Positions 1-8,562 of a stretch of 64,000 nucleotides of DNA are shown in pieces; the stretch's first letter is position 1, and each line of letters opens with the position of its first letter. The position numbers were made by a program, and so were the translations under genes. The notes below the pieces were generated by a model. The model was not told the origin of the DNA. It was given only the letters and a program-made list of their open reading frames with translations, and searched no databases. This DNA comes from a virus. The stretch lies in the IMG/VR virus record IMGVR_UViG_3300032053_000017, positions 41,973-105,972 of that record; one strand, 5' to 3'.

Positions 1-1
1 T

Positions 2-187
2 TGCGCTGTCAACCCGCAGCTGAAGTCGCTAGAGACCTCTGAGGGTCACGGCGACAGTTTTTGGTCGAACGCGTTGATGGTTCAGGCGGCAGCAGATGGG
101 CCGGGGATAACGATTCTGGGCGACGTCAATGAGATCTGGTCGCGTAGTCCAGTTGACCAGTTCAAACGCGGCAATAGACCCGTATGA
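2..187 (+). CDS. terminase large subunit, C-terminal end (partial)
   Basis: Open from the left edge of the window in frame 2 and ending at TGA 185-187, giving 61 residues. The segment holds GHGDSFW followed by NALMVQAA, which resembles the 'HGD-FW-ALA' end of the nuclease domain of phage large terminases, the ATP-driven packaging motor. Its place just upstream of the portal block supports this. Only the tail of the protein is present, so the ATPase motifs cannot be checked. Confidence 0.6.
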   Translation, partial: CAVNPQLKSLETSEGHGDSFWSNALMVQAAADGPGITILGDVNEIWSRSPVDQFKRGNRPV

Positions 188-218
188 GGTTTCTAGATAG
201 GGCACGGTGAGATAGTAT
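188..218 (+). promoter_or_regulatory. class A phage promoter P1
   Basis: GGTTTCTA at 188-195, a 17-base gap, then TAGTAT at 213-218. It directly follows the terminase stop codon. The predicted start of transcription falls at about 225, on the ATG of the next gene, and no ribosome binding site lies between, so that message may be leaderless. Confidence 0.5.
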
Positions 219-224
219 AGTACT

Positions 225-449
225 ATGCCAAATATCAACACGAATCGACGGCATCTTGAGGAGGCGCAGCGGCGCAGAGCTTTGAGGGAACGCGCCGGCA
301 GTCTTGCCGGACGTCGTGGCCAATTCATCAGGTACATGGAGGATAACGGTTTTTCGTCCGAAGCCCGTGAGGCCGAACTTAAGAAGTACGAGGAGCTGGT
401 CGAGCGTCTGGAGGAGCAGGCCGAGTACGAGGCTGTAGATGGACTCTGA
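225..449 (+). CDS. small basic helical protein
   Basis: 74 residues, rich in Arg, Glu and Ala, probably one long helix or coiled coil (the stretch from residue about 8 to 70 has few helix breakers). No family recognised. The start ATG has no Shine-Dalgarno sequence and coincides with the predicted transcript start of promoter P1. The next gene starts inside its last codons. Confidence 0.6.
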   Translation: MPNINTNRRHLEEAQRRRALRERAGSLAGRRGQFIRYMEDNGFSSEAREAELKKYEELVERLEEQAEYEAVDGL

Positions 450-756
450 TCACGGCTTTCGGCTTACTTCACCTTTTGCGCGGTCGCGTGAGCGGCCCAA
501 ACTTCCAGTTGAGTTGCTTGACTTGACCGAGGCTGACTATGCTGCGCAGCTGCGGGAGTACGGGTATGGCGAGCGCGCCATCCAGAAGGAGTTGGTCAAG
601 CTGCGGGACTACCTTATCAAGATGACGCCAGTGGACACGACGCCGACTGTGCAGCCCGGTCCCGTTAAGGGTCGGCTGTTCAATGACTGGGCGCGTGCGG
701 CGCGGAGACGGCGGGTACGAAAGGAATACAGCGATGACGAGACGAACGAGCGGTAA
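439..756 (+). CDS. hypothetical protein
   Basis: 105 residues. Overlaps the previous gene by 11 bases and the next by 23, typical of translational coupling. The middle (LTEADYAAQLREYGYGERAIQKELVKL) is helical; the C-terminus is Arg-rich. Function unknown; by position it may be a small head or packaging factor. Confidence 0.6.
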   Translation: MDSDHGFRLTSPFARSRERPKLPVELLDLTEADYAAQLREYGYGERAIQKELVKLRDYLIKMTPVDTTPTVQPGPVKGRLFNDWARAARRRRVRKEYSDDETNER

Positions 757-1087
757 GATACCGGGTGTCGGGTATGTGCGCCAGTCTGTTTCTGTTGATG
801 CGCTCCAGATGATCGGGCGGTGGCTGGTGGTTGCGGAGGAGTTCGACAATCCGGTGCAGGCGTCGGGTCTTTTGATTGTTCGCCCTGGCACGCTGAATAC
901 TGTGTTTGGACGGGTGCTGCGTGCTGGCCCAGAGTGTGAGCTTGATGGCGTTAAAGAGGGCGATCGAATCTTGTTTGAACGGTGGGCTGGCGGACGGTGG
1001 GCCTTGAAGGACGCAGAGGGACTTGATGTACGCGTACTTATCATGAGCGCGGACTCGATTGTCGCCCGTGTCGAGGTAACTGATTGA
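734..1087 (+). CDS. GroES-like co-chaperonin (first copy)
   Basis: 117 residues from ATG 734, chosen because AAAGGA sits 6 bases upstream. The segments 'GLLIVRPGTLNTVFGRVL', 'GVKEGDRILFERW' and 'IMSADSIVARVE' follow the GroES beta-barrel pattern (variable loop, G-V-L-G segment, D-x-I-F strand, D-I-A end). Co-chaperonins cap GroEL-type rings during folding of capsid proteins; T4 gp31 is the known phage example. The mobile loop is divergent. A second GroES-like gene lies at 8219. Confidence 0.7.
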   Translation: MTRRTSGKIPGVGYVRQSVSVDALQMIGRWLVVAEEFDNPVQASGLLIVRPGTLNTVFGRVLRAGPECELDGVKEGDRILFERWAGGRWALKDAEGLDVRVLIMSADSIVARVEVTD

Positions 1088-1797
1088 TGCCGACAGGCGT
1101 ATTTGAACGAACGCCCGAGTTACGCGCACGGATTGGCGCGACTTTGAGGGGTCAGTCAAAGTCTCCTGAGCATTGTACGGCTATCAGTGCTGCTCGGAAG
1201 ACATCTCCTGCGGCTGCTGCGCAGCTGGCGAGACTGCTTATGGATCCTGTGATACGGATGAAGCGAGGTACGTCATTGAGGATGAGCCTAAAGGCTATTG
1301 CTCAACGGGAGATGCTTAATCACGATCCCACAATTATGGCGAGGAGGCGTGAGTCACTGAGGACAAGTCCGAAAGCGAAAGCCCATAATCAAGTCGTGGG
1401 TGCTATGGGCAGGGCGGCCGCACGTCAAGCCCATCCTACTGGTATCGAGTGTATCTTGCGCGAGTTCCTGTTGCCGACGCTCCTGCCTGGGCGGCGTATA
1501 CTTAGCGAGCACCGTATCAAGTGCCCTGCGGATTTTCGCAATCAGCTTATGTATCAGGTCGATGCCTATGTCCCGGCCCTCCGTCTGGTGGTTGAGGCCG
1601 ACGGCGACTATTGGCACGGCCTGCACGACGTGCGGGTTCGCGACTACTACAAGGATGAGTTCTTGCGGACCGACGGTTTCACCGTGGTCCACTTCATGGG
1701 GAATGAGCTCAACGCGTGGGTCGGCGGGCGGGACCCTGGTTCAGAGTTTTGGCGGAAGATAGACATCCTCTTGGCAGTGGTCAGGGAGGAGGAATAA
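1087..1797 (+). CDS. Vsr/DUF559-like homing endonuclease
   Basis: 236 residues; ATG 1087 overlaps the preceding stop as TGATG (an in-frame TTG lies three bases earlier). The N-terminal half has repeated short modules like those of NUMOD DNA-binding regions (KSPEH, KTSPAAAAQ, RTSPKAKAH). The C-terminal half resembles a Vsr/PD-(D/E)XK nuclease: IECILRE, then D in 'YQVDAYVPALRLVVEADG' and 'YWHG'. Related to 25021-25500 and 48474-49094. It separates the co-chaperonin and portal genes, as free-standing homing endonucleases do. Confidence 0.7.
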   Translation: MPTGVFERTPELRARIGATLRGQSKSPEHCTAISAARKTSPAAAAQLARLLMDPVIRMKRGTSLRMSLKAIAQREMLNHDPTIMARRRESLRTSPKAKAHNQVVGAMGRAAARQAHPTGIECILREFLLPTLLPGRRILSEHRIKCPADFRNQLMYQVDAYVPALRLVVEADGDYWHGLHDVRVRDYYKDEFLRTDGFTVVHFMGNELNAWVGGRDPGSEFWRKIDILLAVVREEE

Positions 1798-1801
1798 CAG
1801 C

Positions 1802-3787
1802 ATGAGCTGGCAGACCTATCTGCGGTCAGTGATGAACCGCGCACTTGTGCCACCGGGTGGACAGAGCCTCGGCGCTGGCCCCAGCTCGTATGGATCGAAC
1901 CTCATGGACTTCCTAGGGGAAAGGATCCAGGCGGGAGGCTCGGGGCTGTCTACTGCGGAGTTTGCGCGTGACGTGATGCTGAAGTCTGCCGCGCACGCTT
2001 CTGGTGGACTCATAGGCATTAACGACTACGGGTTCAAGGGCAAGCGCCAGTACATAGCCGACAGGCGCTACCTGCTGGACCTTTATGTCATACACTACAA
2101 CAACTCTGACATCAGGACGGTGACCACCCACCTTCGGAATGAGATATTCCGGCGCGGCATCGAGTGGGAGCCGGCATTTGAGTGGAAGTGCGGGCAGTGC
2201 GAGAAGGAGTACACTTCGTCTGAGGCTAAGACGATGAAGAATCGCTGCCGTGCGTGCGGTCCTTGGCATAAGGTCGTGGATGGCCAGAAGGTGCTGCTTG
2301 GCGCGGATGGCAAGCCTGTCAGAGACGAGCAGCGACCCGATGGTCGGGTGGCAAAGACAAAGCCGGCACGACCGCCGCTCTATCAGCCAGACGAGCGACA
2401 GAAGAAGCGGTTTGAGGGTTTCTTGACCGAGGCGAACTACTTTGGACAGAGCCTCGAGACCGTTCTCAGGGAGTGCGAGGACGATATCAACACGATCGAT
2501 GATGCGTTCTTGTACTTGCGACCCGAGTACACCATCCGTGCGGAGGATCACCAGGCCGCGATTGAGGGTAAGGATGTCCACCCGCAGAAGACGGTAAGGC
2601 ACATCTTGCGGCTGGACCCGGTATTGATCGAGTATGACCTCGACTACCGTGGCATTCCCGGTATGCGCCATCATCTGTGTGTCTTTCACCGGGAAAACAT
2701 CATGGAGGTCCCGCCTGAGGAGGGATGGGAAGAGGAGTGGAAGGGTAAGTGCGGTGTCTGCGGACTTCAGACGTACCCTGTCTACTACAAGTACAACGAG
2801 CAGTACCTCCAGGGTGGCTATGGATCTGCGCAGACGAAGGTCATGTATCTGCTGCGCGATGAGGTTGTTCACTGGAGTTACTACACGCCGACGGAGCTCT
2901 ATGGATACCCGCCTATCCTGAGCATCTACGAGAAGGCTCTGACGCTTATCGGTATGGACCGGTACGTCTATGATTATTTCTACGAGCGCAAGGTCCCGCA
3001 GGGGATCATAGCGACGGCGACCGACGACCCGCAGGGTATGGAGCAGCGCAAGGCCACGATCGAGGCGCGCATGCGGCAGGACCCCCACTACATCCCCTGG
3101 ATCGCCGTGTCGAGCAAGACCGGCCAGGGGCGGACCGAGTTCGTACGGTTCGCTTACAGTCTCGATGAGCTGAACTACCTTCCGGTCCGTGACGAGATCA
3201 GGGAGCGTATCGCCGGCCTCTACGGCGTGTCCGCCATCTGGATGTCCTCGACCCAGAGCTCGGGCGGGCTCAACAACGAGAGCCAGCAGCTTGTCGTCAT
3301 GAGTCGTGTGGTTGAGGGCAAACAGCGCATCTACCACGAGGCGGTGTTCCCGCCCCTCATCGCCGCGTTTGGCATCACCGATTGGCACCTTCAGCTGCGG
3401 CAGCCGGAGGAGATGTCAGAGTTGGCGGAGATACAGGTACAGACCTCGAAGGCAGCTTGGGCCAGCACTATGGCTAGTATGGGCTTCGGCGTTCGGTACG
3501 ACCAGGGCAAGGACGAGTACGAGATCTTCGGCGAGGTCAAGCCGGCGACAGAGCGTCAGCAGCAACAGGGCGGCGAGGCTGGAGGTCAGCCCGGCGGTGG
3601 AGGCGCAGCGGGCGGTGGACCGCCGGTGCCTGGTACATTTGGGTTGATGCAGAAGTCTGACCCGGGCGCTGAGGAGACGGCTGAGGGCGATATCGATGGG
3701 ATCATCGATGAGCCGCCTCAGGAGCCTATGGACACGCGCGGTGAGGAAGAGGATGTTGTACTGGGTATAGATGATGACCTCTGGTAG
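1802..3787 (+). CDS. portal protein
   Basis: 661 residues. The portal is the dodecameric ring at one capsid vertex through which DNA is packaged and ejected. The central part ('YDYFYERKVPQGI', 'PVRDEIRERIAGLYGVSAIWM', then 'LNNESQQLVVMSRVVEGKQ') follows the stem and wing region of phage portals. Unusually, two zinc-ribbon-like Cys pairs are inserted (CGQC..CRAC at residues about 129-152 and CGVC near 320). The C-terminus is Gly/Pro-rich then acidic and probably disordered. The next gene, a MuF homologue, overlaps its end by 17 bases, as is usual for portal-MuF pairs. Confidence 0.85.
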   Translation: MSWQTYLRSVMNRALVPPGGQSLGAGPSSYGSNLMDFLGERIQAGGSGLSTAEFARDVMLKSAAHASGGLIGINDYGFKGKRQYIADRRYLLDLYVIHYNNSDIRTVTTHLRNEIFRRGIEWEPAFEWKCGQCEKEYTSSEAKTMKNRCRACGPWHKVVDGQKVLLGADGKPVRDEQRPDGRVAKTKPARPPLYQPDERQKKRFEGFLTEANYFGQSLETVLRECEDDINTIDDAFLYLRPEYTIRAEDHQAAIEGKDVHPQKTVRHILRLDPVLIEYDLDYRGIPGMRHHLCVFHRENIMEVPPEEGWEEEWKGKCGVCGLQTYPVYYKYNEQYLQGGYGSAQTKVMYLLRDEVVHWSYYTPTELYGYPPILSIYEKALTLIGMDRYVYDYFYERKVPQGIIATATDDPQGMEQRKATIEARMRQDPHYIPWIAVSSKTGQGRTEFVRFAYSLDELNYLPVRDEIRERIAGLYGVSAIWMSSTQSSGGLNNESQQLVVMSRVVEGKQRIYHEAVFPPLIAAFGITDWHLQLRQPEEMSELAEIQVQTSKAAWASTMASMGFGVRYDQGKDEYEIFGEVKPATERQQQQGGEAGGQPGGGGAAGGGPPVPGTFGLMQKSDPGAEETAEGDIDGIIDEPPQEPMDTRGEEEDVVLGIDDDLW

Positions 3788-4649
3788 TCCTGGTCCTCGG
3801 TACACATTGTATCCCGGCGTGCGGGATATTGCTCAGAGCCTCGAGAGTGTGCTCGGTGATGCGTACACCGGGCTTCTAGACAAGATCGTCGAGGATTGGC
3901 GTGCTCAGGGGGGCATGCTGACTCCGACGCTTGCTCGGCAGATCGTTGAGAGAGAACTGCTTGAGTGGCCGATGATCACGGCGGGGCAGTACGCTGGACT
4001 GATCGACGATATCTTCATCGCCGGGTTCATGGTCGGGATCGCAGACACGGGTGTACGCGTAGGACCTGACCATGGTGATGCGATGGCTCTGGACTGGATC
4101 AAGAGTAACCAGCATGGGTTCATCCCGGCGTTGCAGCGGTTCGCGGATGATGAGCGGAAGTTCTTCGAGGATGTGCTTGGGGACGCATACAAGGGGGTTG
4201 ACCGCGAGGGTCGTATACGTCCGTTTGACCTCGACGACATGACCAGGCGAGTTCAGGAGCATACGCAAGCCACTAAGTCGAGCATCGAGCGGGTGGTACG
4301 CACTGAGACTGCTAAGGTTACATCGCTGGGCAGGATCGCGGCCTGGGATAACGACCCTGACAAATACCTCTATGATTATCACTGGGTAGCGACCCACGAC
4401 GACAGGACGAAGGACGTTTCGCTCCTCTTTGAGCGTGAGGGGCCGTACGAGTTCGACGGCATCAAGCAGCGGTGGACCGAGGACCACAATAAGCCGTGGC
4501 CGGTCATTAACAGGCACACCAACAAGCTTGAGTATCAGACATCGGCGTTCAACTGTCGCTGTACGGCGGCCAGAGCGCCTAAGTCCCCAGATACGCTGCT
4601 CGCACAGGGGCTCATCACCCATGAGCAGTATGAGGCGATGACCACTTAA
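3771..4649 (+). CDS. MuF-like minor head protein
   Basis: 292 residues. The C-terminal half has the phage Mu gpF/SPP1 gp7 hallmarks: 'RTETAKVTSLGRI', then 'HWVATHDDRTKDVS' and the closing 'NCRCTAAR'. Such proteins bind the portal inside the procapsid and are often ejected with the DNA. It starts within the portal gene. No toxin domain is fused to this copy; effector domains are instead found in the giant proteins at 31806-41495. Confidence 0.8.
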   Translation: MMTSGSPGPRYTLYPGVRDIAQSLESVLGDAYTGLLDKIVEDWRAQGGMLTPTLARQIVERELLEWPMITAGQYAGLIDDIFIAGFMVGIADTGVRVGPDHGDAMALDWIKSNQHGFIPALQRFADDERKFFEDVLGDAYKGVDREGRIRPFDLDDMTRRVQEHTQATKSSIERVVRTETAKVTSLGRIAAWDNDPDKYLYDYHWVATHDDRTKDVSLLFEREGPYEFDGIKQRWTEDHNKPWPVINRHTNKLEYQTSAFNCRCTAARAPKSPDTLLAQGLITHEQYEAMTT

Positions 4650-4680
4650 GAGGTATTCTATCTCTGGAGGGAGACTGATT

Positions 4681-6039
4681 TTGGAGATTTTCTGGACCGA
4701 GGAACGAAAGCGGGCGCTGGCCGACTGCGTGGGCACAGAACAGATGCGCGCAGCATTTCCTGACCATGACCTTCATTATCTTGTCCAGCGACGCGCGCTA
4801 TTTCGAAGGCAGCTGAAGGCACGCGGCGAGACGGTGCCAGAGGGGCGCAAGAGTCGGGCGTATGTCGCCGTAGAGGGCAGAGCGGTGGTGGAAGGGTCAG
4901 TGGATCAAGACATACTGATGTTGAAGGATCAGCGCATTGACCTGTTGACAACTGTCAACAAAACTCTTAAGGCTAAGCTGGCGCATGCCATCGGCGACAA
5001 GTCTGTGCTTGAGGCGCTGCGCTATACGTCTGATGAGGAGGCCAAACTGGTTCGCGCGAGTTTCGCCTCGTTGGGTTCCTCTGAACTGCCGATCCCAAAC
5101 ATCATCCACAAGCACCCTCAGGACGCGGTGCTGTTCGAGAGCTGCCTCCACTACGGTGAGGTGGTGTCGCTGGCTGAGACTGGCGGGATCAGCAGCTATG
5201 ATATCCCGACGGCCCAGGCCGCGTACCAGGTCTTGACTGAGGCAACGCTGGACCTACTGCGTAATCACCATTCAGGCGAGCAGTTCGAGACGGTGTGGGT
5301 TATCGACGTGGGCGACAACGTGTCGGGCGACATCCATGATGAGTTGAAGATCACGAATGAGCGGCCTATTGTCAGTCAGGTCAAGGGGGCGGCGCTGCTG
5401 AAGTCGCTGCAGTTGCGCGATATAGCCCGGCACTTCAAGCGCGTAGTGTTCGTAGGACTGCCGGGTAACCACGCGCGGACTACGCGCAAGCCCAGCTTCA
5501 AGCAGAAGTCTGAGGACTCGTTCGACCGTGCGGTATACGAGGACATGGCGCTGCTACTGTCGCAGATCCCGAACGTTGAGATGCGCATTCCGCGGTCGTC
5601 TCGCGAGGTCGTTAACATCAACGGGCACAACTTCATGTTTGAGCATGGGGACAGTATCCCGTCCTGGATGGGCATTCCCTTCTATGGTGCCCAGCGCGAG
5701 GACGCTAAGTTGACCAAGCTCTACACCAACTATTTCAACCAGGGGTTCCGTTACTTTGGGTTCGGGCACTTCCATCAGGTGGGGTTCCTTCAGACGCCGG
5801 GCGGTGGTGAGATGATCATGACTGGCTCGCCGAAGGGCGGTGATGAGTTCTCGTTGGGCAGACTTTCGACTGCGTCACAGCCTTCACAGATCCTGTTTGG
5901 GGTGCATCCGACGCGTGGGGTATCATTCAGGTACCCGTTGGACTTGAGCACCCGTGATCCGGAGATACATACGGAATACCAGTTTGAGCTGTCAGACATG
6001 ACTCTGCTGGAAGCCGCAAAGGGGCTTGGGTTGCTGTAG
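4681..6039 (+). CDS. calcineurin-like metallophosphoesterase with N-terminal HTH-like region
   Basis: 452 residues from TTG 4681, preceded by GGAGGG. Residues 1-45 resemble a small helix-turn-helix; the remainder carries the two-metal phosphoesterase signature: 'DVGDNVSGD', 'LPGNHAR', 'MFEHGDS' and 'FGHFHQ'. The family cleaves phosphodiesters in nucleic acids, nucleotides or phosphoproteins. Its place between MuF and neck genes suggests a DNA-processing role in packaging or a protein carried in the head; the substrate cannot be told from sequence. Confidence 0.8.
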   Translation: MEIFWTEERKRALADCVGTEQMRAAFPDHDLHYLVQRRALFRRQLKARGETVPEGRKSRAYVAVEGRAVVEGSVDQDILMLKDQRIDLLTTVNKTLKAKLAHAIGDKSVLEALRYTSDEEAKLVRASFASLGSSELPIPNIIHKHPQDAVLFESCLHYGEVVSLAETGGISSYDIPTAQAAYQVLTEATLDLLRNHHSGEQFETVWVIDVGDNVSGDIHDELKITNERPIVSQVKGAALLKSLQLRDIARHFKRVVFVGLPGNHARTTRKPSFKQKSEDSFDRAVYEDMALLLSQIPNVEMRIPRSSREVVNINGHNFMFEHGDSIPSWMGIPFYGAQREDAKLTKLYTNYFNQGFRYFGFGHFHQVGFLQTPGGGEMIMTGSPKGGDEFSLGRLSTASQPSQILFGVHPTRGVSFRYPLDLSTRDPEIHTEYQFELSDMTLLEAAKGLGLL

Positions 6040-6042
6040 ATC

Positions 6043-6345
6043 ATGGTTGAGGAGAACGCGGTACAATTTTCGCCAGAGGAACTGCTCTACTACCTCTACC
6101 TGAAGCGGCGGCGCAAGGCTGGGGAAGTTGGCTCGCGTATGACCATGGGTGATGTTGTTGTGGCGCACAACAAGCTTCGTGCTTTACTGGGTGACGGCAT
6201 GACCATATCCGAGGAGGGAGATGTAAGCTCGGTGAAGAGCACGGCGGGGCCGCTACAGGTCGAGATGACTGAGGAGATGCAGGCGCTCTGTGATCTGCTT
6301 TACGTTGAGATCTCGAGCGAGCAGGGAGGGGAGGATGCCCCTTGA
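6043..6345 (+). CDS. hypothetical protein
   Basis: 100 residues, acidic, mostly helical (EELLYYLYLKRRRKAG). No family recognised. It sits in the head-neck gene run; the next gene begins 11 bases before its end. A head-tail connector role would fit the position but no residue pattern proves it. Confidence 0.6.
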   Translation: MVEENAVQFSPEELLYYLYLKRRRKAGEVGSRMTMGDVVVAHNKLRALLGDGMTISEEGDVSSVKSTAGPLQVEMTEEMQALCDLLYVEISSEQGGEDAP

Positions 6346-6757
6346 GAATAGACTCGTACGCGCGATGACCCGTGGCCTGCAGGACTTTGGTGAGGCCGTG
6401 TTTCTCCTCTCGCAGCAGCCTGGCTACGTTCCAGTAGATAAGGGCACACTGAAGAAAAGCGGGGTTTTCAGGTTGCTGCCCAATGGTTTTGAGATCGTGT
6501 ACCGCACTCCGTATGCGGCGCCAGTTCATTTTGGGGTTCCTGAGCATGATGAGACGGTTCGACGGCATTGGGTGCGTCCTTTCAGAAGGATCAAGCCACG
6601 TTCAACGCTGGTGCACGGGCACTTCCGGGGTCCGTTTGGACGGCACATGAGCACACGGGAAGCTCGGCCCTGGCTGCAGAACGCTGTTGACAGTCTATAT
6701 CCAGAGATCGGCAAATACTTGAAACGGCGACTCGTCATTGAGTTCCAAGGGCGGTAA
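6335..6757 (+). CDS. HK97 gp10-like neck/tail-completion protein
   Basis: 140 residues from ATG 6335, preceded by GGGAGGGGAGG. It follows the HK97-gp10 pattern: an N-terminal helix, 'VDKGTLKKSG', beta strands with 'YAAPVHFG', an Arg/His-rich segment, and an end 'ARPWLQNAVDSL'. Such proteins form the neck or tail terminator joining head and tail. No other neck gene is certain nearby. Confidence 0.65.
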   Translation: MPLENRLVRAMTRGLQDFGEAVFLLSQQPGYVPVDKGTLKKSGVFRLLPNGFEIVYRTPYAAPVHFGVPEHDETVRRHWVRPFRRIKPRSTLVHGHFRGPFGRHMSTREARPWLQNAVDSLYPEIGKYLKRRLVIEFQGR

Positions 6758-6758
6758 G

Positions 6759-6959
6759 ATGGCAGCCAGGCAACGTCGATATCGTAAGGCTACAGTGTCC
6801 GCGCGGGTGCTCGCTGCTGAGCTAGCTGCCGCGGTCCGCAAGTATGTGGTGCCTGCCGAAAGTGGTCCGAGGAAAAAGACATTCAGGCGTATCAATCCGC
6901 TCAATCTGCCAGACGACGCTGGCGCAAGCTACGGCAGTAACTACGGACCTGTCTCGTAG
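6759..6959 (+). CDS. small basic protein
   Basis: 66 residues starting at ATG 6759 just after the neck gene's stop. The first 40 residues are Arg/Lys/Ala-rich and helical, and the last 20 are Gly/Ser/Asn-rich. Could bind nucleic acid. No family recognised. Confidence 0.5.
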   Translation: MAARQRRYRKATVSARVLAAELAAAVRKYVVPAESGPRKKTFRRINPLNLPDDAGASYGSNYGPVS

Positions 6960-6974
6960 GGGAAGGGGTAGTAC

Positions 6975-7433
6975 TTGAGACTCATCGGACTTGACTTATC
7001 GACGAAGAAGATCGCGATAGCTGTATATGACGGCGAGGGTACCGTCCCGCGGTTCGTAGAGGTGGTTGCACGCGGCAGACACGCCACCGATAGGCTGGAC
7101 GCTCTTCTGGTGAACTTCCGCAACCAACTTGCACAGCTTAAGCCGGTGTGGGGCGCATTCATCGAGGACGTCTCGTTTGTCAGGAGTCGTCGCGCTGAGC
7201 TGGACCTGGCACAGGTCTTAGGCGGGGTGAAGGCGCACTTGATTGAGGCCGGGATCACCTACATAGCAGTCAACAACATGACCTGGAAGCATGATCTGGG
7301 ACTCGGGGGGCGAGCGTCCAAGACTAACATCGCCGAGTACGTCAGTGAGCGTTGGCTCGGCTTGGTGGTGCCGAGTCAAGACTGTGCTGACGCGCTTTGT
7401 GTGCTTGAGTGGGGGGTTCTGCAAGATGGGTAA
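6975..7433 (+). CDS. RuvC-like resolvase/nuclease
   Basis: 152 residues from TTG 6975 behind GGAAGGGG. RNase H-fold RuvC family: first acidic residue in 'GLDLSTKKIAIAV' (D7), second in 'FIEDVSF' (near 60), then helix 'LAQVLGGVKAHL' and the closing 'DCADALCV' pair of acids. RuvC-type enzymes resolve Holliday junctions; phages use them to debranch DNA before packaging. All expected acidic positions are present, so it is probably active. Confidence 0.8.
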   Translation: MRLIGLDLSTKKIAIAVYDGEGTVPRFVEVVARGRHATDRLDALLVNFRNQLAQLKPVWGAFIEDVSFVRSRRAELDLAQVLGGVKAHLIEAGITYIAVNNMTWKHDLGLGGRASKTNIAEYVSERWLGLVVPSQDCADALCVLEWGVLQDG

Positions 7434-7665
7434 GAATGCACAGAGGCGGCGGGAGGTTAAGGCCGCACGGCCTGCAGGGGTGGCGAGCGTGCTTATCCCT
7501 CTACGGGGGAGCCGGGCGCTGCGTCGGAGATTTGATCGGGTGATGCATAACGCGATTACGCGCGAGATGCGGCGTGCACAGCGTAGACACGTAGTGGAGG
7601 AGACCGATGGTGACGGCAGTAAAGCCAAAGCCCCAGACGGTCCAGACGATCAGAGTTCCGGTTGA
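7426..7665 (+). CDS. small Arg-rich protein
   Basis: 79 residues, ATG 7426 overlapping the RuvC stop. Strongly basic (QRRREV, RRRFDRV, RRAQRRH), consistent with nucleic-acid binding. No family recognised; the next gene starts 59 bases before its end. Confidence 0.5.
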   Translation: MGKNAQRRREVKAARPAGVASVLIPLRGSRALRRRFDRVMHNAITREMRRAQRRHVVEETDGDGSKAKAPDGPDDQSSG

Positions 7666-7843
7666 GCTCAACAGAGTCGTAGATCGGGACCGGTTCTTCA
7701 TCTTTGTCGCTGACCTGCTGACAGCTCTCGTAGATCGGCGCGAGAAGTACGCCATGCTGGCGGCCGGTAGGGGTCAGATGACTGTATTTCTAGGCGACCA
7801 CGAGTACGACGTGCGCAACGCTCAGCGTCCCAAGGAGAGGTAA
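7607..7843 (+). CDS. hypothetical protein
   Basis: 78 residues from ATG 7607 with GGAGG upstream. Mixed alpha/beta character, with the segment 'DRDRFFIFVADLLTALVDRR' as an amphipathic helix. Overlaps the preceding gene in another frame. Unknown function. Confidence 0.55.
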   Translation: MVTAVKPKPQTVQTIRVPVELNRVVDRDRFFIFVADLLTALVDRREKYAMLAAGRGQMTVFLGDHEYDVRNAQRPKER

Positions 7844-7844
7844 G

Positions 7845-8222
7845 ATGCCAGACGATGAGTCGGCCTACACTATGGAGTTCGACGAGATCCTTGCCCTTCT
7901 GAATGGCCCGCAGGAGTCATTTCCTGAACTGCGCGGGCAGGCGGAGGCGTTGATGCTCGGCAAGTATGACGAGATGATTCATCAGGTCGCTCATCATATG
8001 CTGCTCTTGGGTATGGTAGCTCCCACCCGCTGCGACATCATGCAGCCCGTGCTGTACACGATGATCGTTTTCGGTTACATACTTGGTGCGACAGGCGCGA
8101 AACTGTCTCCTGATGAGGAGGGCGCGGAGCCGAAGCGCATCATGAGCGGTGAGGAGCTGGGCAAGCTACTGGGTGACCTTGATTTGAATCTGGAGTCAGA
8201 CAGTGAGGAGAAAATAGAATGA
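7845..8222 (+). CDS. hypothetical acidic protein
   Basis: 125 residues; start ATG 7845 after GAGAGG. Contains a hydrophobic central helix (YTMIVFGYILGATGA) and an acidic tail. Coupled to the next, GroES-like gene by ATGA overlap, so the two may be made in fixed ratio. Not recognised. Confidence 0.6.
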   Translation: MPDDESAYTMEFDEILALLNGPQESFPELRGQAEALMLGKYDEMIHQVAHHMLLLGMVAPTRCDIMQPVLYTMIVFGYILGATGAKLSPDEEGAEPKRIMSGEELGKLLGDLDLNLESDSEEKIE

Positions 8223-8560
8223 CGGCTGTATACACGCCGATCGACAACCGGGTGTTGGTAGAGGTTGTCCGTCCCAGTGCGGAGACTGTCGGGGGAATCT
8301 TTATCCCTGAGTCGGCGCAGGAGATCTCGGCTGTCGGAATAGTGCTGGCGCGCGGCCCACTGGCGTACGAGGCCATCGTAGTAGGTGCTCGCGTGCTCTT
8401 TCATCCGCTCTTGGTTGATGAGGCATGGGATGAGGATGGCAGGCGGCTGGCGTTCATGCTCGATGATAACATCTACGCGGTCATAGCAGACGCCTATGAT
8501 GGTACTGGGAGGATCCCTGACACACTGCCAGGAACACTGTTGAGTGATAAAGGAGAATAG
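8219..8560 (+). CDS. GroES-like co-chaperonin (second copy)
   Basis: 113 residues. 'PIDNRVLVEVVRP', 'GGIFIPESAQE', 'AVGIVLARGP', 'VVGARVLFHP' and 'LDDNIYAVI' match the order of strands and the mobile loop in Cpn10/GroES. This copy keeps a canonical mobile loop (ETVGGIFIP), unlike the copy at 734. Two different co-chaperonins within 8 kb suggests dedicated folding of particular virion proteins with the host GroEL. Confidence 0.85.
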   Translation: MTAVYTPIDNRVLVEVVRPSAETVGGIFIPESAQEISAVGIVLARGPLAYEAIVVGARVLFHPLLVDEAWDEDGRRLAFMLDDNIYAVIADAYDGTGRIPDTLPGTLLSDKGE

Positions 8561-8562
8561 CG

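Noticed and set aside
1913-3388. 491-residue open frame on the minus strand opposite the portal gene (also 36174-37403 and 33348-34460 opposite the giant gene)
   Set aside because: Mirror frames of G+C-rich coding sequence; no ribosome sites, no recognisable domains, Arg/Leu/Val-rich shadow composition.
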